This document shows positions 38,018 through 49,200 of a stretch of 64,000 nucleotides of DNA, piece by piece. The stretch comes from Coriobacteriaceae bacterium (GTDB lineage Bacteria > Actinomycetota > Coriobacteriia > Coriobacteriales > Coriobacteriaceae). Position 1 is the stretch's first letter; each line of letters starts with the position of its first letter. The position numbers and the translations under genes were made by a program. The notes below the pieces were generated by a model. The model ran no database searches, was not told the origin of the DNA, and saw nothing but the letters and a program-made list of their open reading frames with translations. Where the stretch lies: NCBI GenBank assembly GCA_902364645.1, contig CABJEP010000011.1, positions 19,968 through 83,967 on the forward strand. Reading direction: 5' to 3'.

Positions 38018-38503
38018 ATGGACATATCGAGGAAGACTGATTACGCCCTTCGCATGCTCGCGATGCTTGCCGAGGACCCGGAGCGTCTGCTTTCTGTTCG
38101 AACCGCCGCCGAAGAGGTCAATGTTCCGTATTCGTTTGCCCGTTCGATCCAGCATGGTTTGGTTCAGGCCGGTATTGTGGAGAGCCTGCGTGGCGTCCAT
38201 GGCGGCATGCGTCTTAAGGTCAGCCCCGACGATGTCACCATCCGCCAGGTCGTTGAGGCCGTTCAGGGTCCCATCGTCATGAACGATTGCACCGCGCCCG
38301 ATGGCGACTGTGCGCGCATGGGTACGTGCTGCTATCATTCCCTGTGGGCCGGAGCTCAAGCGCTGATGCGCGACTACCTCGATTCCGTTTCGCTCGGCGA
38401 TATCGTCGCCCATCGCCAGTTCCCGGCCGTCGATCCCAAGTTCGCCGATCGCGATGCGTTTCCCGAGTACGCCGCCTGCGCGTATGCTTGCCGGGAGGAA
38501 TAG
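38018..38503 (+). CDS. Rrf2-family transcriptional regulator
   Basis: A 161-residue regulator with the Rrf2 winged helix-turn-helix (MDISRKTDYALRMLAML; VPYSFARSIQHGLVQAGIV). Cysteines at 91, 98, 104 and 105 (NDCTAPDGDC, GTCC) lie where IscR and NsrR bind an iron-sulfur cluster, so redox, nitric oxide or Fe-S sensing is likely. AAAGGGG precedes the ATG. It is followed after 21 bases by the MutY-like glycosylase and then rubrerythrin, a grouping consistent with an oxidative-stress response. Confidence 0.88.
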   Translation: MDISRKTDYALRMLAMLAEDPERLLSVRTAAEEVNVPYSFARSIQHGLVQAGIVESLRGVHGGMRLKVSPDDVTIRQVVEAVQGPIVMNDCTAPDGDCARMGTCCYHSLWAGAQALMRDYLDSVSLGDIVAHRQFPAVDPKFADRDAFPEYAACAYACREE

Positions 38504-38524
38504 CGCCGCATAAGGAGCATAGCC

Positions 38525-39430
38525 ATGATTCAGGACCCCTTTCGTTCGATGATTCGTTCGGAAGGGGTCCTGCGTTATCGCGACCTTCCGTGGCGCCGTA
38601 CGCGCGACCCGTACATTATTTGGCTTTCCGAGGTTATGCTGCAGCAAACGCAGGTGCCGCGTGTGGAGACGCGTATGCCCGCGTGGCTCGATCGCTTTCC
38701 AACCGTGCAGGCGCTTGCCCAGGCCGCGCCTTCCGATGTTTTGGACGCTTGGCAGGGGATGGGCTACAACCGACGCGCCCTGGCGCTCCACAAGGCCGCT
38801 CAGCGCGTTGTAGAGGACTGGGACGGGAAGTTTCCACGTGAGACGCGCGACCTGGTCGCCCTGCCCGGTATTGGCCCGGCGACGGCGCAGGGCATCCGGT
38901 CGTTCGCGTTCGATCTACCGGGTGTGTATCTGGAGACCAACGTGCGCACGGTCTTTCTGCATCATTTCTTTCCCGATGTGCCGGCCGTTCCTGATCGCGA
39001 GCTGGTGCCGCTGATTCAGGCCGCCTGTCCGGCGGCTCCCGGCGCGACGGCGGATGAGATTGCTCCCTTTGCCGTGCCGCTCGATGATGCCGACACGCCG
39101 CGCGCGTGGTATTACGCGCTGCTGGATTATGGTGCGTATCTTAAGAAGACGTTGCCCAATCCGTCTAGGCGATCGGCGGGCTATAGTCGCCAGTCCAAGT
39201 TTGAGGGTTCGCGTCGTCAAAAGCGTGCCCACATCGTGCGCATGCTGCTGGCAGCGCGCGATGGGCAGCCGGCGGGTATTACGCTCGATGAGGCCGTTGC
39301 AGGCGTTAACGAGATGGAGGCGGCAGCTGGCCGAGAGCCGGTCGAGCGCGAGCTGGTCGCAAGCATTTTGGCCGACTTGGAGCGTGAGGGCTTTTGCCGC
39401 GTGGAGAGTGACCGCTGGCTAAGCGTGTAG
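38525..39430 (+). CDS. MutY-like A/G-specific adenine glycosylase without Fe-S cluster
   Basis: A 301-residue HhH-GPD DNA glycosylase. The catalytic Glu is in LSEVMLQQTQ (E36) and the helix-hairpin-helix is LPGIGPATAQG (113-122). Two departures from classical MutY are visible. The C-x6-C-x2-C-x5-C cluster motif is absent; the corresponding region reads LPNPSRRSAGYSRQSKFEGS, as in clusterless MutY proteins. The usual active-site Asp position reads YLETNVRTV, with Glu137. No NUDIX-like C-terminal domain is apparent, only a short winged-helix-like end. It follows the Rrf2 regulator by 21 bases and is probably co-transcribed. Its role should be removal of adenine opposite 8-oxoguanine. Confidence 0.8.
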   Translation: MIQDPFRSMIRSEGVLRYRDLPWRRTRDPYIIWLSEVMLQQTQVPRVETRMPAWLDRFPTVQALAQAAPSDVLDAWQGMGYNRRALALHKAAQRVVEDWDGKFPRETRDLVALPGIGPATAQGIRSFAFDLPGVYLETNVRTVFLHHFFPDVPAVPDRELVPLIQAACPAAPGATADEIAPFAVPLDDADTPRAWYYALLDYGAYLKKTLPNPSRRSAGYSRQSKFEGSRRQKRAHIVRMLLAARDGQPAGITLDEAVAGVNEMEAAAGREPVERELVASILADLEREGFCRVESDRWLSV

Positions 39431-39544
39431 CCAACCCGAATCTGAAGAACAGGATTGTAAGGTTTAAATTCTCGGCTTGAGGGCATCCTAAAGACAAGGC
39501 CGCTCGAAGCCTACGGGCGGCATGTGTTGAAGGGAAGTACACCT

Positions 39545-40084
39545 ATGGATTTTGAGAACTCTCAGACCAAGAAGAACCTCGAGACCGCTTTTGCCGGTGA
39601 GTCCCAGGCGCACACCAAGTATCGCTACTACGCATCTAAGGCCAAGAAGGATGGCTACGTGCAGATCTCGAATATCTTTGCCGAGACCGCGGGCAACGAG
39701 TCCGAGCACGCCAAGCTGTGGTTTAAGTATCTGCACGACGGCGCCGTTCCCGACACCCTGGACAACTTGCGTGATGCCGCTGCGGGCGAGAACTACGAGT
39801 GGACCACGATGTACGACGAGTTTGCCAAGACCGCCGAGGAAGAGGGCTTTGCCGAGATTGCTGCAAAGTTCCGTGGCGTCGGTGCCGTCGAGAAGGCTCA
39901 CGAGGAGCGCTACAACAAACTTGTCGAGCGCATCGAGTCGGGCGAGGTGTTTGAGCGCGAGGGCGTAAAGGTGTGGAAGTGCCTGAACTGCGGGCACCTG
40001 CATGTTGGCGCCGAGGCACCCGAGGTGTGCCCGGTTTGTAACCACCCGAAGGCGTACTTTGAGGAACAGGTGGTGAACTACTAG
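39545..40084 (+). CDS. Rubrerythrin
   Basis: A 179-residue protein: an N-terminal ferritin-like four-helix domain with diiron ligands ([28 protein letters not shown] and [10 protein letters not shown]) and a C-terminal rubredoxin-like iron site ([20 protein letters not shown]). It reduces hydrogen peroxide in anaerobes using electrons from NAD(P)H via rubredoxin partners. AAGGGA precedes the ATG. It sits after the Rrf2 and MutY-like genes, which fits a peroxide defence grouping. Confidence 0.93.
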   Translation: MDFENSQTKKNLETAFAGESQAHTKYRYYASKAKKDGYVQISNIFAETAGNESEHAKLWFKYLHDGAVPDTLDNLRDAAAGENYEWTTMYDEFAKTAEEEGFAEIAAKFRGVGAVEKAHEERYNKLVERIESGEVFEREGVKVWKCLNCGHLHVGAEAPEVCPVCNHPKAYFEEQVVNY

Positions 40085-40103
40085 CGCTTGGCGCTGGCTG
40101 CCG

Positions 40104-40191
40104 CGGAGCGCAGGGCGGGAAATACCTTTCCCTCTCGCTCACGGCTCCGCAGGGTCGCGCGAGGCAAAGGTATTCCCCGCCCTGCGCTCCG
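40104..40191. repeat. Extragenic hairpin repeat, copy 1
   Basis: Arms at 40104-40130 and 40165-40191 pair with very few mismatches; the loop and inner arms carry CCTTTCCCTCTCGCTCACGG and GGTCGCGCGAGGCAAAGG. The same inner sequence is repeated at 41103-41188 with unrelated outer arms. It lies directly after rubrerythrin. Confidence 0.75.
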
Positions 40192-40241
40192 GCTTCGGGT
40201 CGTCGCGTGCTCGCTACAAAAAAGCTGATAATTAAGTTTGT

Positions 40242-40270
40242 GTGCCGCCCCTTTAGGGGCGGCACGTTTT
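40242..40270 (+). terminator. Terminator after rubrerythrin
   Basis: GTGCCGCCCC at 40242-40251 pairs perfectly with 40256-40265 and is followed by GTTTT. It follows the hairpin repeat, as does an almost identical terminator at 41231. Confidence 0.85.
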
Positions 40271-40415
40271 GTATAGGGATTGGGTTGCGGCCGTTTGGTT
40301 GATGGCTCGGTTACTTGGTTGGCGGGGTTTGCTCTGGGTTGGGGCGGCGCCTTTGTTTGAGGGGTACACTGGGTAGTGGCGTTTTGGTTTATTTCCTGTT
40401 GTGGGGTGTTTTTGT

Positions 40416-41048
40416 ATGGGTAAGAAGTCTCGGGCTCGGGTTGCTGCGGCGGGGACTCGCAAGGATCCTGGTCGTCGGGTTGCCGAGGGCAAAAAGGCCG
40501 ATCGTGCCGAGAAGGACAAGAAGGTCGGTGCACATGCTCATCCTGAGTGGGCGCCTCACCTCAATACGGCTAGCGAGGATCTGACTGCTAAGTTGTTTAC
40601 TCTGGTCGAGGTTATCTTGGGCGTGGTGCCCGTGGTGGTCATTGGCTTGTTCTTGGCTTCGAAAGATGCCACGAGTGTCGATAAGCTCACCGATGTCTTT
40701 TCTCAGGACCCCTCGATGGTGGTTACGTTTATCTCTGCGTGCCTGCAGCCGTTTGTGGCATACATGTTGTACATGATTTATCGCAAATACTGCGAGGGCG
40801 ATGCGGGCTTTGCCGCCGGCAACCTGATTGGCCTCTTGTGCTCCGAGATTTTGCTGCTCAATATTCCTGGCGTCATCGGCATGGGCATCTTGTTGTGGCG
40901 TGTCTGGCGTAACGTCGCTCCGCACTTTGAGAGCTGGCTGTTTGAGCGTCGCGCAATGGGCGTGCTAGTCGACATCGCGGGCTCACTCGTGATCCTAGTC
41001 CTGGCGTTTATGTGTGCCACCGCAGCTCGAGGTCTCGCGGGCATGTAA
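40416..41048 (+). CDS. Hypothetical multi-pass membrane protein
   Basis: A 210-residue protein with a strongly basic, Ala-rich N-terminus (GKKSRARVAAAGTRKDPGRR) and four hydrophobic helices at about 65-85, 103-125, 135-155 and 180-205. It is unrecognised; the layout resembles small membrane proteins of unknown function. The ATG is chosen over a GTG five codons upstream, though neither has an ideal ribosome site (GGGG is about nine bases before the ATG). Confidence 0.6.
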   Translation: MGKKSRARVAAAGTRKDPGRRVAEGKKADRAEKDKKVGAHAHPEWAPHLNTASEDLTAKLFTLVEVILGVVPVVVIGLFLASKDATSVDKLTDVFSQDPSMVVTFISACLQPFVAYMLYMIYRKYCEGDAGFAAGNLIGLLCSEILLLNIPGVIGMGILLWRVWRNVAPHFESWLFERRAMGVLVDIAGSLVILVLAFMCATAARGLAGM

Positions 41049-41513
41049 TCTGCTTTCACCAGCTGCGGAGCGCGGGGCAACTGCTGGCTTTACCGCTCCG
41101 GGCGTCAGACCCGCGGCGCATCCCTTTCCCTCTCGCTCACGGCTTCGCAGGGTCGCGCGAGGCAAAGGCATACGCCGCGGGTCTGACGGCGCGAGCTTGC
41201 CAGCGAGTTTTGGCTAATAGATTGGTTTGCGTGCCGCCCTTTTTGGGGCGGCACGTTTTTGTGTGGGGTCCCTGTCTTCACAATTTTCGTCAAGTTTTTG
41301 GTTAGATTTTGGTCAGTTGGCGTAAGAGTGGAAGGCCAAAAGATTGCTGGCGAAAAAAGCTCAGAGAAAGTGCTGGTAGGGGAGTTGTTGGGCTTTTCGA
41401 CGGCTTTTGAGCAAAAGAAACTTTGTGGCTATTGCCGGCGATTGCGTTGTCGCGGTCATGGCGGTGCGGGATGCTGGTCGTAAGCATCGAATGCTCCGAT
41501 TTTGGAGGCCAGC
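41049..41513 (+). repeat. Extragenic hairpin repeat copy 2 and its terminator, in a 465-bp gap
   Basis: The hairpin at 41103-41188 has outer arms CGTCAGACCCGCGGCG and complement, and the same inner sequence as copy 1. A terminator at 41231-41260 (GTGCCGCCC pairing, then GTTTTT) follows, as after copy 1. No gene is seen between 41261 and 41513. Confidence 0.75.
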
Positions 41514-41948
41514 ATGGATCTGTTTCTTGAGACTCCGCAGCAACAAGCTGAGCGCATGCCGCGTCAGCAGCAACGACTCATGGAGATGCAAATGCAAGGG
41601 GCGGCAGCCCAGCCCTTTGCGCAAAATGTCGTGCCCGCTGCTGTACCTGCAGCTGTGCCCGGGTGTGACTCGGCGCCAGAGGCCTATTCCGTACAGCAGG
41701 ATTCATATGCGCAGGAGCTCGCGTTCGATAAACGTCGTGCGCGTCACCGTCTCTGGGCCCAGCGCCTGCGTACGCTGGCGATGATCGTGCTGATCCCGAT
41801 GGGGCTCGCGACAATCTTCTTGGCCTCATATGCCCTCACGTGCATCCTCAACGGCGCCTCGCCCAATGAGGTACTTCAGCACTTGGCAGCTCTTGGTCAG
41901 CGCTTGGGGGATGTCGCAGCAACCATCCGCGCCAGCTGGGAGAGCTAG
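41514..41948 (+). CDS. Small hypothetical membrane protein
   Basis: A 144-residue protein with a Gln/Met-rich N-terminal half (about 1-65), a basic stretch (DKRRARHRLWAQRLR) and one transmembrane helix at about 92-115 (LAMIVLIPMGLATIFLASYALTC). Not recognised. GGAGG five bases before the ATG sets the start. Confidence 0.6.
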   Translation: MDLFLETPQQQAERMPRQQQRLMEMQMQGAAAQPFAQNVVPAAVPAAVPGCDSAPEAYSVQQDSYAQELAFDKRRARHRLWAQRLRTLAMIVLIPMGLATIFLASYALTCILNGASPNEVLQHLAALGQRLGDVAATIRASWES

Positions 41949-42071
41949 CGGACCAGCACCCATAGCGCAAAGGTAACTTGTCTGCGCTCGATTGGACATG
42001 AACTGCGTTTGACAGGGTAAGATTGATCGCGGCTTTGATTGGTGCTCGATTGGGTTTGTTGGGCGGAGTTT

Positions 42072-43427
42072 ATGTCTGCTATTGATATTGTGCTTGTTGT
42101 GATCGCCTTGGTGGCGGTGGGGGTTGCTGTGGCTTGCGCCCTCCAGCTCAAGAGCCTGCGTGCCGAGCTGCGGGAGCGTGGCGACAGTAGCGCGGAAACG
42201 CTGGCAGCGCTCGAGCAGGCCAACAGCACGCTCGACACCCTGAACGTCGCGTTGGCCGAAACCCGCCGCACGGCAAATGCCATCGCGCAGCAGCAGACGA
42301 CCGATGCCGCCGTAGAGCAGCAGCGCTACCTGACCATTGCGCGCGAGTTCTCGCAGGCCGGCGACCGTATGGATGACCTGCGCCGCGAGACGGCCCAACA
42401 GCTTGGCGCCAACCGCGAAGGCATCGAGCATCGCCTGGACAAGGTGCGCGAGACGGTCGATGCTCAGCTGGGCGCCATCCGCAAAGACAACAACGTGCAG
42501 CTCGACCAAATGCGTGCGACGGTGGACGAGAAGCTCTCTCGCACGCTCAACGACCGACTGTCGGCATCGTTTAAGCAGGTGAGCGACCAGCTCGAGGCCG
42601 TGTACAAGGGCCTGGGCGACATGCAGTCTATCGCCACCGGCGTGGGCGACCTTAAACGCGTGCTGGGCAATGTGAAGGCGCGTGGCATTTTGGGCGAGGT
42701 GCAGCTGGGCGCGATCCTGGCGGACATCCTTACGCCCGACCAGTATCTGGAAAACGTTGCCACCAAGCCCGGCGCCTCGGAGCGTGTTGAGTTTGCCGTC
42801 AAGCTGCCGGTAGACGAGGGCGACCCCGTGCTGCTGCCGATTGACTCCAAATTCCCGGGTGATGCGTACGAGCATCTGCTCGACGCGCAGGAGTCGGGCG
42901 ATGCGGAGACCGTGGCGGCTGCGCGCAAGACGCTCGACACCATGGTCAAGCGCGAGGCCAAGGACATCTGCGAAAAGTACCTGAGTGTGCCGGCAACGAC
43001 CAACTTTGGCATCATGTTCGTGCCGTTTGAGGGGCTGTACGCCGAGATCGTCAGCCGCCCCGGGCTTATCGAGATCCTGGGCCGCGACTATCACGTCAAC
43101 GTAGCCGGTCCCAGCACCATGGCCGCCATTCTCAACAGCCTGCAGATGAGCTACCAGACGTTTAGGCTGCAAAAACGTACCGACGACGTGCTGCGCGTGC
43201 TCTCCGCCGTCAAGGCCGAGCTGCCGCGCTATCAGGCGGCGCTGCGCCGCGCCCAGCAGCAGATCGAGACCGCGGGCAAAACGGTCGAGGGCATCATTAC
43301 CACGCGCACCAACGTCATGGAGCGCAAGCTCAAGGACATCGACGCGCTGGAGGATGCTGAGGAAGCCGACGCGATTTTGGGCTTGGAGTCCGCAGGCCTG
43401 CTCGCAGACCAAAAAGACGAGGACTAG
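42072..43427 (+). CDS. rmuC: DNA recombination protein RmuC
   Basis: A 451-residue protein with an N-terminal membrane anchor (IDIVLVVIALVAVGVAVACAL), a long coiled coil (about 30-170) and the RmuC nuclease-like domain (about 190-400) containing LGNVKARGILGEVQLGAIL, LPIDSKFPGDAY and VAGPSTMAAILNSLQM. RmuC limits inversions between short inverted repeats. The ATG has GGCGGAG upstream. Confidence 0.9.
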   Translation: MSAIDIVLVVIALVAVGVAVACALQLKSLRAELRERGDSSAETLAALEQANSTLDTLNVALAETRRTANAIAQQQTTDAAVEQQRYLTIAREFSQAGDRMDDLRRETAQQLGANREGIEHRLDKVRETVDAQLGAIRKDNNVQLDQMRATVDEKLSRTLNDRLSASFKQVSDQLEAVYKGLGDMQSIATGVGDLKRVLGNVKARGILGEVQLGAILADILTPDQYLENVATKPGASERVEFAVKLPVDEGDPVLLPIDSKFPGDAYEHLLDAQESGDAETVAAARKTLDTMVKREAKDICEKYLSVPATTNFGIMFVPFEGLYAEIVSRPGLIEILGRDYHVNVAGPSTMAAILNSLQMSYQTFRLQKRTDDVLRVLSAVKAELPRYQAALRRAQQQIETAGKTVEGIITTRTNVMERKLKDIDALEDAEEADAILGLESAGLLADQKDED

Positions 43428-43553
43428 TCGCAACGGACGGTGGGTCGCCGGCGTAAACGCGGGTGCCCCATCGCTTTTCGCATCGTGCTTGCCTGAAGTG
43501 CGCTTCAATGTGCAACAATGGCGTTTCGCCCTATCAGATGCGAAAGGAAGCCC

Positions 43554-45356
<1,803 letters not shown>

Positions 45357-45419
45357 GCGTCTCGGACGTGGGACAATTGTGCCCATAAGTTTATTGTGCC
45401 GTTGAGCTGAGGAGTCGTT

Positions 45420-46085
45420 ATGCCACGCGAGACCAATGCCGCCAAGCGCGAGCGCGCCATCGAGGTGTGCGAGCGCCTCAACCGTCGCTATGGCCCGGTC
45501 GAGTGCTTTTTGGACCACGAGAATCCCTTCCGCCTGCTGATCGCGGTGCTACTCTCGGCGCAAACGACCGACGCGCAGGTCAACAAGGTGACGCCGCGGC
45601 TGTTTGCCCAGTGGCCCACGCCCGAGGCCATGGCCGGGGCGAGCGTGGCTGACGTGGCGGACACCATTAAGTCACTCGGCTTTTATAAGAGTAAGGCCAA
45701 GCATGCCGTGGAGGCCGCCCAGATGATCGTTGCTGACTACGGCGGCAAGGTACCGGCCGACATGAAGGAGCTTGTAAAGCTGCCGGGCGTGGGGCGCAAG
45801 ACGGCGAACATCGTACTCAACGTGGGGTACGGCATCGTGGAAGGCATCGCAGTGGATACGCACGTCAACCGCATTGCGCACCGCCTGATGCTGAGTCCCA
45901 AGACGCATGCCAAGGAGCCGCTCAAGACCGAGCAGGATCTGCTCAAGATTTTGCCGCACGAGTATTGGGAGTCGGTCAACCATCAGTGGATCACCTTCGG
46001 TCGCGAAATCTGCGATGCCCGCAAACCCAAGTGCGACGAGTGTCCGCTGGCAGATTTGTGCCCCAGCGTGCGCGTAGCGGGGTAG
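45420..46085 (+). CDS. nth: Endonuclease III
   Basis: A 221-residue bifunctional glycosylase/AP lyase that removes oxidised pyrimidines. The helix-hairpin-helix with catalytic lysine is LPGVGRKTAN (K127), the catalytic Asp is in VDTHVNR (D146), and the 4Fe-4S motif is complete: C198-x6-C205-x2-C208-x5-C214. Length matches the family. GAGGAG lies upstream of the ATG. It contrasts with the MutY-like protein at 38525, which has lost the cluster. Confidence 0.95.
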   Translation: MPRETNAAKRERAIEVCERLNRRYGPVECFLDHENPFRLLIAVLLSAQTTDAQVNKVTPRLFAQWPTPEAMAGASVADVADTIKSLGFYKSKAKHAVEAAQMIVADYGGKVPADMKELVKLPGVGRKTANIVLNVGYGIVEGIAVDTHVNRIAHRLMLSPKTHAKEPLKTEQDLLKILPHEYWESVNHQWITFGREICDARKPKCDECPLADLCPSVRVAG

Positions 46086-46191
46086 GGCGGAATGCATCTT
46101 CGTCTGGCGTTTTTTGCAGGGCCGGGTTTGCCCTTGAGCAGGAGTCCTCTCCATGCGCTACCATGACAAACAATGATCTTTGACGTACGAC

Positions 46192-46218
46192 CCGCCGAGC
46201 TTGCCCCGGCGGGCTTTT
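46192..46218 (+). terminator. Terminator after nth
   Basis: CCCGCCG pairs with CGGCGGG around an 8-base loop, followed by CTTTT, between nth and mfd. Confidence 0.7.
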
Positions 46219-46243
46219 GGCGTTGCGATGCCGGAGGAACAGC

Positions 46244-49200
46244 ATGCTCATTCACCGTATAGCCGCGCAGCTCTACACTGCCGAGGCACTGCAGACCGTC
46301 GAGGCCGGACTCGATGCCGGCGAGGACGTGACGTTGGCCGTGTCGCAGTCGGGTCGCACGCTTATGGCGGCCGCCCAGTTTGCGCGCCGTCCGCGTCCCA
46401 CGGTCTATATCGTGAGCGGCGAGGACGCTGCCGATCGCGCCGCGCGCAGCCTGGCCGCCTATGTGGGCCTGGCGCACGTGTGCCGCTTTCCCGAGCGCAA
46501 GGACTACCCGTGGCGCGAGCAGGCGCCCGACGATGCCGTGGTGGCGCAGCGCTGCGAGGCCCTGGGACGCATCGTGCGCGGTGACAACTGCATTATGGTT
46601 GCCTCGGCCCGCGCGTTGCTGCGTTGCGTGCCGCCAGTCGAGAGCCGCTACTGGGAGTCCACGACCTTTGCGGTGGGCGAGGAGATCCCTTTTGACGAGG
46701 TGCCGCAGCGCCTGGTGGGCATGGGCTATACCAATGCCGGTGCCGCCGACGCGCCCGGCCTGTTCCGCGTGCACGGTGATACCGTCGAGGTGTTCCCCGC
46801 GCAGGAGAAGGCACCCGTGCGCATTGAGTTCTTTGGCGACGAGATTGATCGCATCCGCCGCATGGTGAGTTCCACGGGGCAGACCATCGGCAACGAGGAC
46901 AGCATCGAGATCTTCCCCTGTCGCGAGCTTGCACTCACCGACGACGCCGTCCACAACATGCATGTGGCGCTCTACCGCGCCAGCCAGGACGACAGCAAGT
47001 TGGCGGCGCTGCTCGAGATGGTAGACGCGCGCATCGTTACGCCTGAGCTCGACCGCTTTTTGCCGGTGATGTACGGCCAGACCGTGAGCCCGTTGTCGCA
47101 CGTGAGCGGCAAGGCGCTCGTGGTGCTGTCCGAGCCGCGCTCGCTGTTCGACGATTGCCTGCGCGCCTACGAGGATATCGAGGCACGTGCCGGCGAGGCG
47201 GGGGTCGACCGTCTGGACGGCCTGTACGTGCGTGCCCAGCAACTCGACTTTGGTGCCCAGCAGCGCCTTAACTACGTGAGCTTGATTCGTGCCGGCGGTG
47301 CGGTGACGGCAGAGCTCAAGATTGAGCAGCCGGCCATCGCGGGCTCGGACAATCGCTTTATGAAGCGCATCCAGGAGGTCGTGGGCAAGCGCTATGCCTG
47401 CGTGTTTGCCATCCCCGACCGCGGTGCGCGCGAGTCGATGGAGCTCACCTTTGGCGATGAGGGTATTACCTTTGAGGAGTCGCTGACGGCCGCGCCCGAA
47501 AACGCGGGCGCTATTGGCGACCGTGTGCGCGTGGCGGCGGCGGATTCTGCCGATCGTGCTGTCCGCCAGGATGCTCATGCTGCAATTCGCGAACGCAAGG
47601 CCGACGCGCTCAACGCCCGCTCGCTCGAGGCAGGTGCCGCCCAGGCTGCCGCCGGCGCCGCCGTGCCCACCATCTCGCGCGGACGCGTGACCTTTGTCGA
47701 TGCCGCCTTGCCGCAGGGCGTGGTGGTGCCCGATGCCAACCTGGCCGTGTTCTCGATCGCCGACCTCAACGCCCGCATGGACGCCAACCGCGCGCGCAGC
47801 CGCCGCAAGGTGGACATTACGCAGATCACGTTCCCGTTTAAGCCGGGCGACTACGTGGTGCACGCCACTCACGGCATCGCGCTCTTTAGCGAGATCGCGC
47901 GCCAGGAAGTGGGCGGCAAGGAGCGCGACTACTTTTTGCTGGAATATGCCGACGGCGACAAGCTCTACGTGCCGCTGGAGCAGGTTGACCGCATTACGCG
48001 CTACGTTGGTCCCGACGGTGACAAGCCGCGCCTGACCAGGCTCAACACCGCCGACTGGACGCGTGCCACCAACAAGGCGCGCAAGAACGCCAAAAAGCTG
48101 GCGTTTGACCTGGTCGATCTGTATACGCGCCGCTCCTCGATTACCGGTATCGCCTGCCCGCCCGACACGCCCGAGCAGATCGAGATGGAGCAGAGCTTCC
48201 CCTACGACGAGACGCGCGACCAGCTGGAGGCTATTGCCGACATTAAGGCGGACATGGAGGCACCCAAGCCCATGGACCGCCTGCTGTGCGGAGACGTGGG
48301 CTTTGGCAAGACCGAGGTCGCCCTGCGCGCGGCGTTTAAGTGCGTGGACTCCGGTCGCCAGGTCATGGTGCTCTGCCCCACGACCATTCTAGCCCAGCAG
48401 CACTACGAGACGTTCTTTGAACGCTTTGCCCCGTTTGGCCTTGAGGTCGAGGTGCTCAGCCGCTTTCGCACCCCGGCGCAGCAAAAGCGCGCACTCAAGG
48501 CGTTTGCCGAGGGCACGATCGATGTGCTCATCGGCACGCACCGCCTGCTTTCGGCCGATGTGAACCCCAAGAACCTGGGCCTGGTGATCATCGACGAGGA
48601 GCAGCGCTTTGGCGTGCAGCACAAGGAGCAGCTCAAAAACCTGCGCGAGCAAATCGACGTGCTCACGCTCTCGGCAACCCCTATTCCGCGAACCATGCAG
48701 ATGGCCACGAGCGGCGTGCGCGACATGAGCCTGATCACCACGCCGCCGACCGGGCGCCGTCCCGTGATCGTGCACGTGGGGGAGTACGACCCCGATGTGG
48801 TGAGTGCGGCGATTCGCCTGGAGGTGGGCCGCGGCGGTCAGGTGTATTACGTGTCCAACCGCGTCAAGACCATCGACGATGCCGTGGCGCGCGTGCGCGA
48901 GGCCGCGCCCGAGGCGCGCGTGGGTGTGGCACACGGCAAGATGAGCCCGCGCGAGGTCGAGGACGTGATGATCGAGTTCGCGACCAAAAAGATCGACGTG
49001 CTCATCGCCACGACCATCGTGGAGAGCGGCATCGACAACGCAACGGCCAACACGCTCATCATCGAGGACTCGCAGCGCCTGGGCCTGGCACAGCTCTACC
49101 AGCTCAAGGGCCGCGTGGGCCGCTCGGCCACGCAGGCATACGCGTACTTTATGTTCCCCGGCGAGCTGCCGCTCACCGAGGAGGCCACGGCACGCCTGAC

